Assembly: GCA_020723965.1 (NCBI GenBank)
Contig: DYHW01000006.1
Location: 1 to 64,000, forward strand
DNA from: Melioribacter sp.
GTDB lineage: Bacteria > Bacteroidota > Ignavibacteria > Ignavibacteriales > Melioribacteraceae
Direction: 5' to 3'
DNA length: 64,000 nucleotides
Made by a program: the position numbers and the translations under genes. Shown here one piece after another: positions 27,742 to 37,768 of the stretch. Within the stretch, counting starts at the first letter, position 1. Each line of letters starts with the position of its first letter. Below the pieces are notes generated by a model that had not been told where the DNA came from, did no database searches, and saw only the letters and a program-made list of their open reading frames with translations.

Positions 27742-28467
27742 TTATTCTACAAAATCAGCATTACTAAAAACATTCTGAACGTCTTCACAATCTTCGAGCG
27801 CTTCAATCAGCTTCATCATTTTTTCCGCGTCTTCTCCTTTTACTGGAGATTGATTTTTTGCAACCCATTGAAGCGACGCATTTTCAATTTTTAATTTTCT
27901 TTCGATCAAATAGCGGCGAACCGGTTCGAATGATTCAAGCGTTGTTGTTACTTCAAAAAAATCTTCTTCAGTTTGAAGATCGTCAACACCAGCATCAATA
28001 ATTATTTCCATCATTTCATCTTCGCTTTTACCTTCCCTTTTAAGTGTGATAACTCCTTTTCGCTCGAACATCCATCCAACAGAATTTGATTCACCCAAAC
28101 TTCCGCCGCTGCGCGAAAAGATATGCCTAATTTCCGCAACAGTTCGATTTTTATTATCCGTTGCTGCTTCAACAATAACAGCAATACCGCCGGGGCCATA
28201 ACCTTCATACATCACTTCAAAAATAGTTTGTCCTTCCAATTCGCCGGTTGCTTTTTTAATTGCGCGCTCAATGTTATCTGCCGGCATGTTGGCAGATTTA
28301 GCGTTATCTATAGCAAGCCGAAGGCGCGGGTTACCCTCTGGGTCTCCTCCTCCCTGCCGCGCTGCAATTGTGATCTCTTTAATCAATGCTGTAAATATTT
28401 TCCCTTTCTTGGCATCGAGTGCGGCTTTCTTTCTTTTGATAGTTGCCCACTTTGAATGACCAGACAT
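27742..28467 (-). CDS. yebC: YebC/PmpR-family protein (TACO1-like)
   Basis: 241 aa with the family start MSGHSKWATIKRKKAALDAKKGKIFT, followed by AARQGGGDPEGNPRLRLAIDNAKSANMP and YEGYGPGGIAVIVEAATDNKNRTVAEIRHIF. Members are described as transcription regulators and as relieving ribosome stalling at poly-proline; the sequence does not decide which applies. It sits between recJ (12 bases upstream) and ruvC, forming a recombination-repair gene group. Confidence 0.95.
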   Translation of the reverse strand: MSGHSKWATIKRKKAALDAKKGKIFTALIKEITIAARQGGGDPEGNPRLRLAIDNAKSANMPADNIERAIKKATGELEGQTIFEVMYEGYGPGGIAVIVEAATDNKNRTVAEIRHIFSRSGGSLGESNSVGWMFERKGVITLKREGKSEDEMMEIIIDAGVDDLQTEEDFFEVTTTLESFEPVRRYLIERKLKIENASLQWVAKNQSPVKGEDAEKMMKLIEALEDCEDVQNVFSNADFVE

Positions 28468-28479
28468 AAAATTACTTCC

Positions 28480-30210
28480 TTATATTTTTTCAGTATGCAT
28501 TTCTTTAAGGCGAATATCTTTCAGCCGAAGTTGTGGATACGCTTTTCCATCCTTCTGAGTGGCTTCGATAGAGTAAACAATATCAACCAAATTATTTTCT
28601 TTATCAATATAATTAACAAATGCACCAAGATTAAAACCAATTGAATCGAAAACCTTTTCATTTCCGTTCTGCCTTAAGCTTGCAACAAAATGATTCATTC
28701 CAACTATTCTAGGCGAGTTAACAATTGCAACATTTTCGGTCAAAAATAATGGGCGCAAATTTCCAGGTCCGAATGGAGCGAACTGATCGAGTATGCGGAT
28801 AAATTTGGGAGATATTTCAGAAAACGAAATTTTAGCGTCAATATGAATATCGGGAAGAATATCATCTTCACTCATATTCATACGAAGAACTGAATTAAAT
28901 CTTTCTTTAAAGTCGTTCAGCTTGTCAATTTCTACTGCCAAGCCGGCAGCGGCTTCGTGTCCGCCAAATTGCAGCAATAAATCTTCACAGCTTTGCAGCG
29001 CTTCGTAAATATTAAAGCCCGGAATACTACGCGCCGAACCTTTGGCTACCCCGTCTATAGTGGTTAGCATAATAGAGGGGCGATGAAATTTTTCAACCAG
29101 CCGCGATGCAACAATTCCAATAACTCCGGGATGCCAATTATCATCGTGAAGAACTATTCCCAAATCCTTATCGAAATTAAGATAGGATTCAACAAGACTC
29201 ACAGCATGCGAGAATGTCATTTCGTCTATTTTGCGGCGTTCTATATTTTCTTCTTCAAGAATTTTCGCAAGCTCAATTGCTCTTTCACTATCGTTTGTTG
29301 TAAAGAGTTCAACCGCGCGGTTTGCATCTCCGAGCCTGCCCACAGCATTTATACGCGGGGCAATTGTAAATACAATTTGCCCGGCAGAAAGATTCCCGGG
29401 TTCCATTCGAGAGCTTTTAATAAGCGCTTCAATTCCGGGGCGGGGGTTTTTGTTGATAAGTTCAAGTCCCTCTTTCACAAGAATTCTGTTTTCATCAACA
29501 AGAGGAACTATATCTGCCGCACTTGCAAGAGCAACAAGATCAAGATATTTAAGGGGCAGTTCATTCTTGCCAATACGTGCGCCAACAGCGCATGCAAGTT
29601 TAAATGCAACGCCAGCACCCGATAGATGTTTAAAAGGATAGGCACAGCCCGGTTTGATCGGGTCTAAAACTGCGTATGCGTTAGGCAGAATATCTTTTGC
29701 CTGATGATGATCGTTTACAATTGTATCAATACCAACAGAAGTAGCATGATCAATTTCTTCAACCGCAGTAATACCGCAATCGACAGAGATGATTAAGCTG
29801 ATCCCCCTCTCTTTTAAGTAGTCAATGCTTTGAAGCGACATTCCATATCCTTCCGTAAGTCTATTTGGAATGTAAGTCTCTACATCTGCGCCCAATTCTT
29901 TTAAAAAAAGATACATCAACGCAGCAGAACAAGTACCATCAACATCATAATCGCCGTAAACACAAATCTTTTCATTGCTGGTTAGCGCACGTATAATACG
30001 TTGAGTTGCTTCTTGCATTCCATTCATTAAAAATGGGTCGTGTATCAACTCAATAGAAGGACGGAAATACAATTTTGCTTCATTGAAGGTTGTTATGCCT
30101 CGTTGTATTAAAAGAGAAGCAAGCGAGTTTGTAATATTTAAACTATCGGCTAGGGAAAGAACGGTTTTTTCGTCCGGTGTGTTTTTTAACTTCCAGCGTT
30201 TTTTTTTCAT
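28480..30210 (-). CDS. recJ: Single-stranded-DNA-specific exonuclease RecJ
   Basis: 5'-3' exonuclease for recombination and mismatch repair. 576 aa with the DHH-family motifs: VYGDYDVDGTCSAAL (I), DCGITAVEEIDHA (II), VNDHHQAKDILPNA (III, the DHH), and GSARSIPGFNIYEAL plus LLLQFGGHEAAAGL (DHHA1 with GGH). An OB-fold follows at the C-terminus (ILDQFAPFGPGNLRPLF). The gene begins 22 bases downstream of the RNase P RNA end and is followed by yebC on the same strand. Confidence 0.97.
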   Translation of the reverse strand: MKKKRWKLKNTPDEKTVLSLADSLNITNSLASLLIQRGITTFNEAKLYFRPSIELIHDPFLMNGMQEATQRIIRALTSNEKICVYGDYDVDGTCSAALMYLFLKELGADVETYIPNRLTEGYGMSLQSIDYLKERGISLIISVDCGITAVEEIDHATSVGIDTIVNDHHQAKDILPNAYAVLDPIKPGCAYPFKHLSGAGVAFKLACAVGARIGKNELPLKYLDLVALASAADIVPLVDENRILVKEGLELINKNPRPGIEALIKSSRMEPGNLSAGQIVFTIAPRINAVGRLGDANRAVELFTTNDSERAIELAKILEEENIERRKIDEMTFSHAVSLVESYLNFDKDLGIVLHDDNWHPGVIGIVASRLVEKFHRPSIMLTTIDGVAKGSARSIPGFNIYEALQSCEDLLLQFGGHEAAAGLAVEIDKLNDFKERFNSVLRMNMSEDDILPDIHIDAKISFSEISPKFIRILDQFAPFGPGNLRPLFLTENVAIVNSPRIVGMNHFVASLRQNGNEKVFDSIGFNLGAFVNYIDKENNLVDIVYSIEATQKDGKAYPQLRLKDIRLKEMHTEKI

Positions 30211-30232
30211 TCTTTTTTATTTAGAAGAAAAG

Positions 30233-30631
30233 AGTAGATGATCCTTGTCTGTAAGCCGAATTCTGTAACCCAGCAATGTGGGATAGGCAATCATTTATCT
30301 TGTTCCGTTATTACTAACGGAATCCAGCGGTCCACCCGAAGGCATTCAAAGCGAACAACTTTGCCCCGAGAAAAAACTCGGGAGAAAACCTTCTGCTTGA
30401 CCTTGCACCAAGTGGGGTTTGCCCTGCCAACGATGTTGCCATCGATGCGGTGAGCTCTTACCTCGCCTTTTCACCCTTATCCCGATTTACACCGGGACGG
30501 TATATTTTCTGTGGCACTTTCCGTATCCCGAAAATTCGGGACCCCGGGAGTTACCCGGCACCCTGTTCTACGGTGTTCGGACTTTCCTCCCCGACATAGT
30601 CGGAGCAACTGCCCAACAAGAATCATCAACT
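30233..30631 (-). ncRNA. rnpB: RNase P RNA, bacterial type A-like
   Basis: The minus strand reads the conserved 5' block GGAGGAAAGTCCGAACACC (after about 35 bases) and, at the far end, ACAGAATTCGGCTTACAGAC. These two blocks are the universal signature of the 5' and 3' parts. The ends pair: AGTTGATGATTCTTGT (5') with ACAAGGATCATCTACT (3'), a 16-bp P1 with one mismatch, which fixes the boundaries. Length about 399 nt. Other paired blocks visible include GGGTGCCGGGTAACTCCCGG. It removes 5' leaders from tRNA precursors together with RnpA, which is not in this window. Confidence 0.95.
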
Positions 30632-30924
30632 GTTCTTCTACTTCTTTTATTTAACAAATAAATTAATTTTTCAACTGAGCCAAATATAATAAAAAAGGGG
30701 TGCGGACGCATCAGCAAAATTTTAGTGAATTTTAACGGTGCGGAAACTAAAGCGCCGCCAGTGAACAACTATAACGCGAATGCAACTTTTTGCTTATACT
30801 TGCCCGCCGTTTTGGGGGAATCCGTTTATAATCCGTGTTAACTGCGGTCTATCCCGTATAATTATTTTTCCAAAGGATCGTTCTGTTAAGACTGCTTTAT
30901 GACAATTTGAATCTTTTGCTAGCA

Positions 30925-32067
30925 TCAGTTGCTCATCAAATTCGTAATGAAGCGGATATTTTTTGACGATGAAGTTGATATTACAATTTTTATAATTGCT
31001 GTTAGTGGAACGGACAAAAACATACCAACAATACCCCACAAGTAGCCCCACAATAATAAGGAAAGCAAAATAACAAGCGGATTCAACCCCAGTCGGTTGC
31101 CAAATATTTTTGGTTCTATGATATTGCCAACTATATTATGCGTTACAATAATTACCGCAGCTACCAAAAACGCATAACCAAACGATTCATACTGAACGAG
31201 CGTCATTAGTGTTGGCATAATAACCGAAAAAACAGAACCGATATTCGGGATAAAATTTAACAGCGCTGCAAATGTTGCCCAGATTATAAAAAACTCAACG
31301 CCGAAAAGCCACAAAATAAATCCTACCAGCAAACCCATCGATACACTGATCAACGATTTTGTTACAATGTAACGCTGAACCTGTTCTGTAATATCCTTAA
31401 ATGTTTTTCGAAGTTTGATTTCGCGTTGTATTGTTAATGTTTCCAACGCCTCTTCTTGGGCTTTGCTTAAGTTGTTATCGCCCTTGGATTGTTTTAATTC
31501 TTTTTTCATCTGTTTTAGAGAGGACTTAATTTCCTTTTCAACATAACGCATTCGGATAGCTTCGAATATTTTGTGGTGCCCGCTGCTAACGAAAATGAAA
31601 AAGAAAACTGTTAAAAAAATGCTGGCTGCAAGAGACATTGTTGAAGAAAATACGCCGCTGGCTAAAACACTGTAATCAATCGATCGTAATATTGATAAGA
31701 TATTGAAATGTGTTAGAACGCGTTCTTTCAATCCTAATGATACGGCTGTTGTGCTAACTATATGGTTCAATCTTTCTTCGTATAACGGCAGAAGCGCTCC
31801 AAACTGCACAAACGAATCAATAACTATTTTTGAAATGCCGTAAATTAGCGTAAGCGTTAAAAATAAATCGATAAAAATTACTGCAGCAGTTGGGATTTTT
31901 TTAGATTCAAGAAATCCATTTAACGGTTCAAAAAAGAAAAATAGAAAGTAGGCAATTACAAAGGGGATAAAAATATGCTGCAATTCTCTCAATGTTAAAC
32001 AGATAACAAACAAGCCAATTACAGAGAGAAAAAATTTAACAACGGGGTCGCTTACGGCTTTTTTCAT
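30925..32067 (-). CDS. AI-2E family (UPF0118) membrane permease
   Basis: About 380 aa from ATG 32067 (a longer TTG start at 32106 is less likely). Eight or so hydrophobic helices. Characteristic: the N-terminal FFLSVIGLFVICL helix, central soluble helices rich in K/E, then FIPNIGSVFSVIMPTLMTLVQ and the terminal GNRLGLNPLVILLSLLLWGYLWGIVGMFLSVPLTAIIKI. Family members include TqsA-type exporters of signalling molecules and Na+/H+ transporters; the substrate here is not known. A 293-base gap downstream (30632-30924) shows nothing recognisable. Confidence 0.88.
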   Translation of the reverse strand: MKKAVSDPVVKFFLSVIGLFVICLTLRELQHIFIPFVIAYFLFFFFEPLNGFLESKKIPTAAVIFIDLFLTLTLIYGISKIVIDSFVQFGALLPLYEERLNHIVSTTAVSLGLKERVLTHFNILSILRSIDYSVLASGVFSSTMSLAASIFLTVFFFIFVSSGHHKIFEAIRMRYVEKEIKSSLKQMKKELKQSKGDNNLSKAQEEALETLTIQREIKLRKTFKDITEQVQRYIVTKSLISVSMGLLVGFILWLFGVEFFIIWATFAALLNFIPNIGSVFSVIMPTLMTLVQYESFGYAFLVAAVIIVTHNIVGNIIEPKIFGNRLGLNPLVILLSLLLWGYLWGIVGMFLSVPLTAIIKIVISTSSSKNIRFITNLMSN

Positions 32068-32176
32068 TTGAAGTTTTTCCCTTTTGTTCCTAAAATAAAA
32101 ATACAAAAAAAATGAATTTACTTAATGCTCAATTTTGTTAAATTCGGTTCATAATTTTACCTCAGGAGATTAAAAT

Positions 32177-33571
32177 ATGCTTAAACACTTTGTTGCCGTC
32201 CCGCGTAAATTTGTTTCGTGTCTTTTAATTCTTACCCTTACGCTTTTAACAAATATTCATTGGGGCGCCGCTCCAAGCATAGTTCAAAATTCAAAATTAT
32301 ACGAACACACAGAATGGAGCCGCAATTTATCTATCTATGAAGTAAACATACGCCAATACACACACGAAGGAACATTTAAGGCGTTTGCATTGAATCTTCC
32401 AAAATTGAAAGAGCTGGAGGTTGGTATTTTGTGGTTCATGCCTATTCATCCGATTGGAGAAATAAATAGAAAGGGCCCGCTCGGCAGTTATTATTCAATA
32501 AAAGATTACACAGCTGTTAACCCCGAATTTGGGACGCACGAAGATTTTAAAGATTTGGTTAAACAAGCGCATGATTTGGGCATGTATGTAATTATTGATT
32601 GGGTTGCAAATCATACTTCGTGGGATAATGTGTGGACCAAAACCAATCCAAACTTTTTTACAAAAGACGCAACCGGAAAATATGTTTCCCCTTATGATTG
32701 GACAGACGTGATCGAATTAAATTATGATAACAAGGAATTGTGGGAACATATGCGCGATGCAATGAAGTTTTGGATTGATGAATTAAATATTGATGGATTC
32801 CGCTGCGATGTTGCCGCTATGGTTCCTCTTGATTTTTGGAAATGGGTACGCCCGCAGCTTGAAAAGAATAAAAAAATCTTTATGCTTGCTGAAGCTCATG
32901 AACCAGAATTACACGAAGCGTTCGATATGACCTACAATTGGCAGTTAAAAGATCTATTTGTGGAATGTGCAAAGGGGAATAAAACCGCAGCAGATTTTTT
33001 CAACTATTTTGAGATGGAAAAAAAGAATTATCCCGCAGACGCTTATCGAATGACATTTACTTCAAACCATGATGAGAACACCTGGCATGGAACAGACCAA
33101 GAGCGGTTTGGCCTAGCTGCAGAGGTTTTTGCAGTTGTTTCTACTATTGTTCCCGGGATGCCTCTTGTCTATTCGGGGCAGGAAGCCGGTTTGGATAAAA
33201 GATTAAAATTTTTTGAGAGAGACCCTATCGATTGGAAAGAAGATAAAATGCACAGCGTTTATAAAAAACTTTTTCTGTTGAAAAAACAGAACAGAGCTTT
33301 ATGGAACGGTTCAGCCGGCGGAGAATTAAAAAAACTTTTTATCAACGATAAAAATATTTTTGCCTTCTCAAGGGAAAAAGAGGGAAATAAAGTTATCGCG
33401 TTCTTCAACCTCTCAAACGAAAAGAAGAGGTTAAATTTTTCGGATAAAGTTTTAATTGGAACATATAAAAATTTATTTGGCGGACAAACTGTGAAAATTG
33501 ATTCGAACTATGAGTTAATAATTGAGCCATACGGATATCAAATTCTGGTTGATCCACTGACGGAGAATTAG
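32177..33571 (+). CDS. Alpha-amylase family glycoside hydrolase (GH13)
   Basis: 464 aa. The N-terminal hydrophobic stretch (about 12-32) is a signal peptide, so the enzyme is exported. The barrel motifs are VIIDWVANHTSWDN (region I, D-x-x-x-N-H), DGFRCDVAAM (II, nucleophile D about 212), FMLAEAHEP (III, acid/base E about 238) and FTSNHDENTW (IV, D about 298). The C-terminal 70 residues form the small beta domain (VIAFFNLSNEKKRLNF). Length and motifs fit a maltodextrin- or starch-cleaving alpha-amylase type. Ribosome site AGGAG 7 bases before ATG. It is divergent from the permease gene. Confidence 0.92.
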   Translation: MLKHFVAVPRKFVSCLLILTLTLLTNIHWGAAPSIVQNSKLYEHTEWSRNLSIYEVNIRQYTHEGTFKAFALNLPKLKELEVGILWFMPIHPIGEINRKGPLGSYYSIKDYTAVNPEFGTHEDFKDLVKQAHDLGMYVIIDWVANHTSWDNVWTKTNPNFFTKDATGKYVSPYDWTDVIELNYDNKELWEHMRDAMKFWIDELNIDGFRCDVAAMVPLDFWKWVRPQLEKNKKIFMLAEAHEPELHEAFDMTYNWQLKDLFVECAKGNKTAADFFNYFEMEKKNYPADAYRMTFTSNHDENTWHGTDQERFGLAAEVFAVVSTIVPGMPLVYSGQEAGLDKRLKFFERDPIDWKEDKMHSVYKKLFLLKKQNRALWNGSAGGELKKLFINDKNIFAFSREKEGNKVIAFFNLSNEKKRLNFSDKVLIGTYKNLFGGQTVKIDSNYELIIEPYGYQILVDPLTEN

Positions 33572-33644
33572 AAATATGCTGATGATTTTTTCAAAAAACG
33601 CAGTGCAACCTTTCCTAATAAAAAATTAAGTTATTTTTTTCGTG

Positions 33645-36203
33645 ATGCACAAAACAAAAATATCTTCTCCCAAAAAAACGGTTTACTGGCTGATCCTCGG
33701 AACTAGTTTATTTATGTCTCTTGCAATCCTTTACGGATTAGTAATAGGTCTGCGCATCAATTTACTTTACACAACTTTTCTTGATACTTCATTTGGAATA
33801 AAAGAAAACATTTCAAAAGCAAGATATTATTTCTTAAGGAACATCGAAAACCCGTCTCAAGAATCAATTACGTCAGCTTTGGAGAATCTAAACCGCGCAG
33901 AATTAAACGCAGATAAAATTCTAAAGGATAGAGAACATCTCCAAATATTTACTATCCCCTTAAACGATCTTCAATTACAAAAAGAAGTTCAAAAGCTTCA
34001 AGTGCTGCTTCTCGATTATCGTTATTCTTCAAGCAAGTTGGCATCCACAGACCCCATAAAAAATCTATCCGTAAATAAAAAAGAATTGGAATTGGACTAT
34101 TTAGAGTTAGATGCCCAGAGCGCTCAAGTTGAAAAAGAATTACGAAATATTCTCAGCTCATTTATTAAGATTTTCAGAATAAATCAATTCGCACTAATCT
34201 CCATATCTCTTTTCCTTTCCTTTTTTTCAGTGATAGTTTATTACAAATATGAAAAACAGCGGAGCGGTTATCTAAAAAAAATTGAAGATGCCAGCTTAAT
34301 GCTCGAGAAAGGTTTGCGCAAATCTACAAAAACAGAAGAAGAGCTTTACGAAAGTCGGCGCAAACTAAGTACGCTACTAGAAAACCTACCCGGGATGGTT
34401 TATCAATTCAAGGGGGATAATATGTGGTCTATGGATTTTGTGAGTGCCAATTCCATAATGATCACCGGCTACAGCCCGCAAGAACTTATCAATGACCGTG
34501 CTGTTTCATATTATGATTTGATCAATATTGACGATAGAAAAATGATCTTTGATCAAGTTCAGAAAGCAGTAGAGGAACACAAACCCTATCAATTAGTTTA
34601 TCGGATTAAGACAGCCTCGGGGTACGAAAAATGGGTCTGGGAACAGGGGAGTGGAATTTTTTCGAAAGAGGATCTGCTTATTGGGCTTGAGGGCTACATA
34701 ACAGACATCACAGAACGAAAAAATGTAGAAGACCACCTGAATCTTCAAAGCACCGCACTGGAAGCCGTGGCTAACGGAATTGTTATAACAGATAAAGAAG
34801 GAAGAGTGCTTTGGCTTAACAGCGCATTCACAAAACTTACAGGATATTCCTTAAAAGAAATTCTGGGAGAAAACCTAAGAATATTAAAATCCGGTTCGCA
34901 CACGCGCGATTTTTACGAATTTATTTGGAAAACAATTCTTGCCGGTGAAACATGGCGGGGTGAAATCATTAACAAAAGAAAAAACGGAACTCTTTATACA
35001 GAAGAATTAACTATCACTCCAGTTAAATCTTCCGAAGACGAAATAAAATATTTTGTGGCTGTCAAACAAGATATTACTGAGAGAAAGAAAGCAGAAGAGG
35101 CGCTGCGCGAAAGCGAAACGCGGTTCAGAAGCTTGTATGAAAACGCTACAATAGGAATATACCGCACCACTCCAGACGGAAAAATTTTAATGAGCAACCC
35201 AACGCTTGTAAAAATTTTTGGATATAATTCATTGGAAGAACTATTACAAATGAATGCCAGTGAAGCTTATTATGATCCTTCCACACGCGAAATATTTCAG
35301 CGCGAGCTTTTGAGCAAAGGAAAAATTTTCGGCTTTGAATCGATATGGAAAAGAAAAGACGGAACTATGGTTTACGCACGTGAAAGTGCCCGTGTAGTTA
35401 AAGATGAAAATGGAAACGTTTTGTATTACGAAGGAACCGTAGAAGATATAAGCGAAAAGAAAAAAATAGAAGAAGCTTTGATTGAAGCAAAAGAGAGAGC
35501 TGAGCAATCCGACAGGTTTAAATCGGAATTCCTCGCTCAAATGTCGCATGAAATCCGCACTCCTTTAAATGTAATCCTCAACTTTGCGGCTATGTTAAAA
35601 GAAGACCTTCATGATAAAGTTGACGATGAAATGAAAGATTCGTTTGATGTAATTGACGCCGAAGGCAAAAGAATTATGAGAACCGTAGAATTGATTCTTA
35701 ATATGTCCGAACTTCAAACAGGCAGTTATAATTTCATTTCTAAGAGGATAAATCTTTATGAAGATGTTCTAAAAAAAATTCACAGAAATCTCAATATTTT
35801 AGCGCGTCAGAAAAAAATAACTTTTATATTGAGCGGCGAGGAATTCAATGCCTTTATTGAAGCGGACGAATATTCTTTGAATCAAATTTTTTATCACTTA
35901 ATCGAAAATGCAATTAAATATACCCCCGAAGGAAAAGTGGAAGTTATTATTAACCGCGGTCTTCGAAACAATGTTTATGTTGATGTTGCTGATACAGGCA
36001 TTGGCATAGCAGATGAATATATGCCTTTGCTTTTTACACCATTCAGCCGCGAAGAAAAAGGTTATACAAGAAATTTTGAGGGAAATGGTTTAGGGCTTGC
36101 TCTGGTAAAAAAATATTGCGACCTCAACGGCGCAGAAATAAAAGTTACAAGCGTTAAGGGGAAAGGAACAACGTTTAGAGTTTCGTTCCCAATCGTTAAT
36201 TAA
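33645..36203 (+). CDS. Membrane-anchored multi-PAS sensor histidine kinase
   Basis: 852 aa. Two membrane helices (about 14-35 and 180-200) bracket a 145-residue extracytoplasmic sensor region of helical, chemoreceptor-like character (KDREHLQIFTIPLNDL). Then three PAS(-PAC) units, each ended by a DITERK-type motif (TDITERKNVED, QDITERKKAEE, EDISEKKKIEE), a coiled dimerisation helix with the H-box FLAQMSHEIRTPLNVIL (H about 634), and HATPase (HLIENAIKYTPEGKVEV, DTGIGIADEYMPLLFTPFSREE, GNGLGLALVKKYCDLNG). No receiver domain and no partner regulator adjacent. ATG at 33645 is preferred over GTG 33642. Confidence 0.92.
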   Translation: MHKTKISSPKKTVYWLILGTSLFMSLAILYGLVIGLRINLLYTTFLDTSFGIKENISKARYYFLRNIENPSQESITSALENLNRAELNADKILKDREHLQIFTIPLNDLQLQKEVQKLQVLLLDYRYSSSKLASTDPIKNLSVNKKELELDYLELDAQSAQVEKELRNILSSFIKIFRINQFALISISLFLSFFSVIVYYKYEKQRSGYLKKIEDASLMLEKGLRKSTKTEEELYESRRKLSTLLENLPGMVYQFKGDNMWSMDFVSANSIMITGYSPQELINDRAVSYYDLINIDDRKMIFDQVQKAVEEHKPYQLVYRIKTASGYEKWVWEQGSGIFSKEDLLIGLEGYITDITERKNVEDHLNLQSTALEAVANGIVITDKEGRVLWLNSAFTKLTGYSLKEILGENLRILKSGSHTRDFYEFIWKTILAGETWRGEIINKRKNGTLYTEELTITPVKSSEDEIKYFVAVKQDITERKKAEEALRESETRFRSLYENATIGIYRTTPDGKILMSNPTLVKIFGYNSLEELLQMNASEAYYDPSTREIFQRELLSKGKIFGFESIWKRKDGTMVYARESARVVKDENGNVLYYEGTVEDISEKKKIEEALIEAKERAEQSDRFKSEFLAQMSHEIRTPLNVILNFAAMLKEDLHDKVDDEMKDSFDVIDAEGKRIMRTVELILNMSELQTGSYNFISKRINLYEDVLKKIHRNLNILARQKKITFILSGEEFNAFIEADEYSLNQIFYHLIENAIKYTPEGKVEVIINRGLRNNVYVDVADTGIGIADEYMPLLFTPFSREEKGYTRNFEGNGLGLALVKKYCDLNGAEIKVTSVKGKGTTFRVSFPIVN

Positions 36204-36487
36204 AATTTATTCTCTATTTATTTGACGACTGTACAAAAACGAAACTTTCCTACCGACTGCAAAGAACAAAGCATTAACATGATTAAAAAAAAGTTTTTGA
36301 AACAAAGTATGCCTTGGCAAAGAATACAGATGCATCCATTTGCATTTATCGAGATATTTATTTTAATAACTGAAGTTACGCAAAGAAGCAAAAAAAATGA
36401 TTCTGTCATTCCGCCCCGTTATGTGAAAAGTCAAGCGGTAAAGAGAAAAAGTGTTCTTAAAAATATATAGTTACTAAAAGAATCAAT

Positions 36488-36657
36488 CTGTTATAAACAG
36501 TTACCGAAAGATCGGTACTGCAAAATGTCGTTCAGAAAATGTTAAAAGGCGAGGCTGTAAACTGACCGAGAACTCACCTGCAGTTACTATCAATGATAGT
36601 AATCTGTTTGGGACTACGTGAGCCCGTGTGAGCAGGGTGGAAAAAACAGTCCTCGCC
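36488..36657. ncRNA. Candidate IS110 bridge/seekRNA region
   Basis: Structured non-coding sequence between the transposase stop and the element end. Visible stems: CTGTT/AACAG (36488-36500), TACCGA/TCGGTA (36502-36517), an outer stem GGCGAGGCTGT/ACAGTCCTCGCC (36548-36558 with 36646-36657) enclosing a hairpin TTACTATCA/TGATAGTAA (36584-36602) and internal loops. This is the expected position for the IS1111 group. Segment CTGACCGAG (36562-36570) nearly matches the right flank CTGACTGAG (37833-37841), as a guide loop might. The transcript strand is undecided; the transposase strand is expected from known cases. Confidence 0.5.
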
Positions 36658-36703
36658 GCTAAAAAAGGAATTCAATTAGTAATGTTCTTTGTTTTATTGA
36701 TAC

Positions 36704-37768
36704 TTAAGCAACAAGAGCAAATTGATATTGTTCTTGTTGAATCCAAACGTGTCTAATTCTAGATAAAAGTTTCTTAGCGATTTTAATAACCGCTTTTTGT
36801 TTCGACATCTGCTTAATTAGTTGAGAATAAACAAGAGTAATTGCAGGGTCTTTTCTAATTGCAGTCCAGGCAGATTCAATAATGAGTGGACGCAAAAATA
36901 TATTATGACGGAAAGAAATACCGCGGCTGTATTCTGTTTCGCCTGAAGAATAAAGAGCAGGAACGAGTCCAACAAAAGATGCTAAGTGATCAAAGCTCTT
37001 AAAACGCTTGATGTCAATAATTTCTGTGTAAAGACTCATAGCAGTAATGAAAGCGATACCAGGAACAGAAACAAGAGAATTAATAATCGGCTCAATAGAT
37101 TTGTCTTTGGCTTCGTCTCGAAGTTGATGAAGAACTAAGTTAAGATGTTCTCTGCATTGTTGAAGTTGGAGCAGAAGATTGTTGAGAGTAAACTGACCGG
37201 TATTACAGGAAAGCTTAACAGAGTGAAGCCAGCTTATGAAGAAACCGGACCAACGAGAATTGTTAAGATGTTCTTTAGGAATAATAATACCGTAGTTATA
37301 GAGAAGCATTTTAATTCTATTCTTAATTCTAGTTTGGTTTGGCACGAGTTGAAAACGAAGGCGCATAAGAGAACGAAGTTGTTCAGCATAAACATCAGGG
37401 ATATAGATAGGTTTAAGAGAATTGTTTTCAAGTTCACGAGCAAGTTTACGGGAATCAGTTGGATCAGTTTTAACAACTTTTTCTTTGTTGGAAGAAGGGA
37501 TATCAGCCGGATTAACAACGATACAATTAAAACCAAGTTCTTTGAATTTTCTAAGAGGCCAGAATCCACAGAACCCGGCTTCATAAACGATGTTGAAATA
37601 ACCATCTGGATAATGTTTTGATAAGTGAAGAAACAACTCCACTGGCGAAGGGTTCATAGAAAAAGTTTTTAGTTCAAGACCAGAGTTGCGAATAGTTATT
37701 TTCCAACTCTTAAGGTGAGTATCAATACCAACAAAGAAAGTGTTGTTCTTAAATGATAGATTGTTCAT
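36704..37768 (-). CDS. IS110-family DEDD transposase
   Basis: 354 aa from ATG 37768, which follows an AAGGAG site. The N-terminal RuvC-like domain shows D in FVGIDTHLK, E in VYEAGFCG and two D in KTDPTDSRKLA. The C-terminal Transposase_20 domain shows LVSVPGIAFITAMSLYTEI and FASFVGLVPALYSSGETEY-like sequence with the conserved serine region, ending KKLLSRIRHVW. It appears intact: no stops or frameshifts. It is a recombinase that is guided by a bridge RNA encoded in the element's non-coding end in characterised relatives. The element is the only clear intact IS in this window besides the Y1 gene. Confidence 0.92.
   Translation of the reverse strand: MNNLSFKNNTFFVGIDTHLKSWKITIRNSGLELKTFSMNPSPVELFLHLSKHYPDGYFNIVYEAGFCGFWPLRKFKELGFNCIVVNPADIPSSNKEKVVKTDPTDSRKLARELENNSLKPIYIPDVYAEQLRSLMRLRFQLVPNQTRIKNRIKMLLYNYGIIIPKEHLNNSRWSGFFISWLHSVKLSCNTGQFTLNNLLLQLQQCREHLNLVLHQLRDEAKDKSIEPIINSLVSVPGIAFITAMSLYTEIIDIKRFKSFDHLASFVGLVPALYSSGETEYSRGISFRHNIFLRPLIIESAWTAIRKDPAITLVYSQLIKQMSKQKAVIKIAKKLLSRIRHVWIQQEQYQFALVA

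Noticed and set aside
29083..29625. Long + strand ORF inside recJ
   Set aside because: It is a shadow of the strongly supported recJ gene on the other strand.
30794..31051. Alternative reading frame as the true 3' end of the AI-2E permease
   Set aside because: The annotated frame ends with a short SSKNIRFITNLMSN tail typical of the family; the alternative has no family resemblance.
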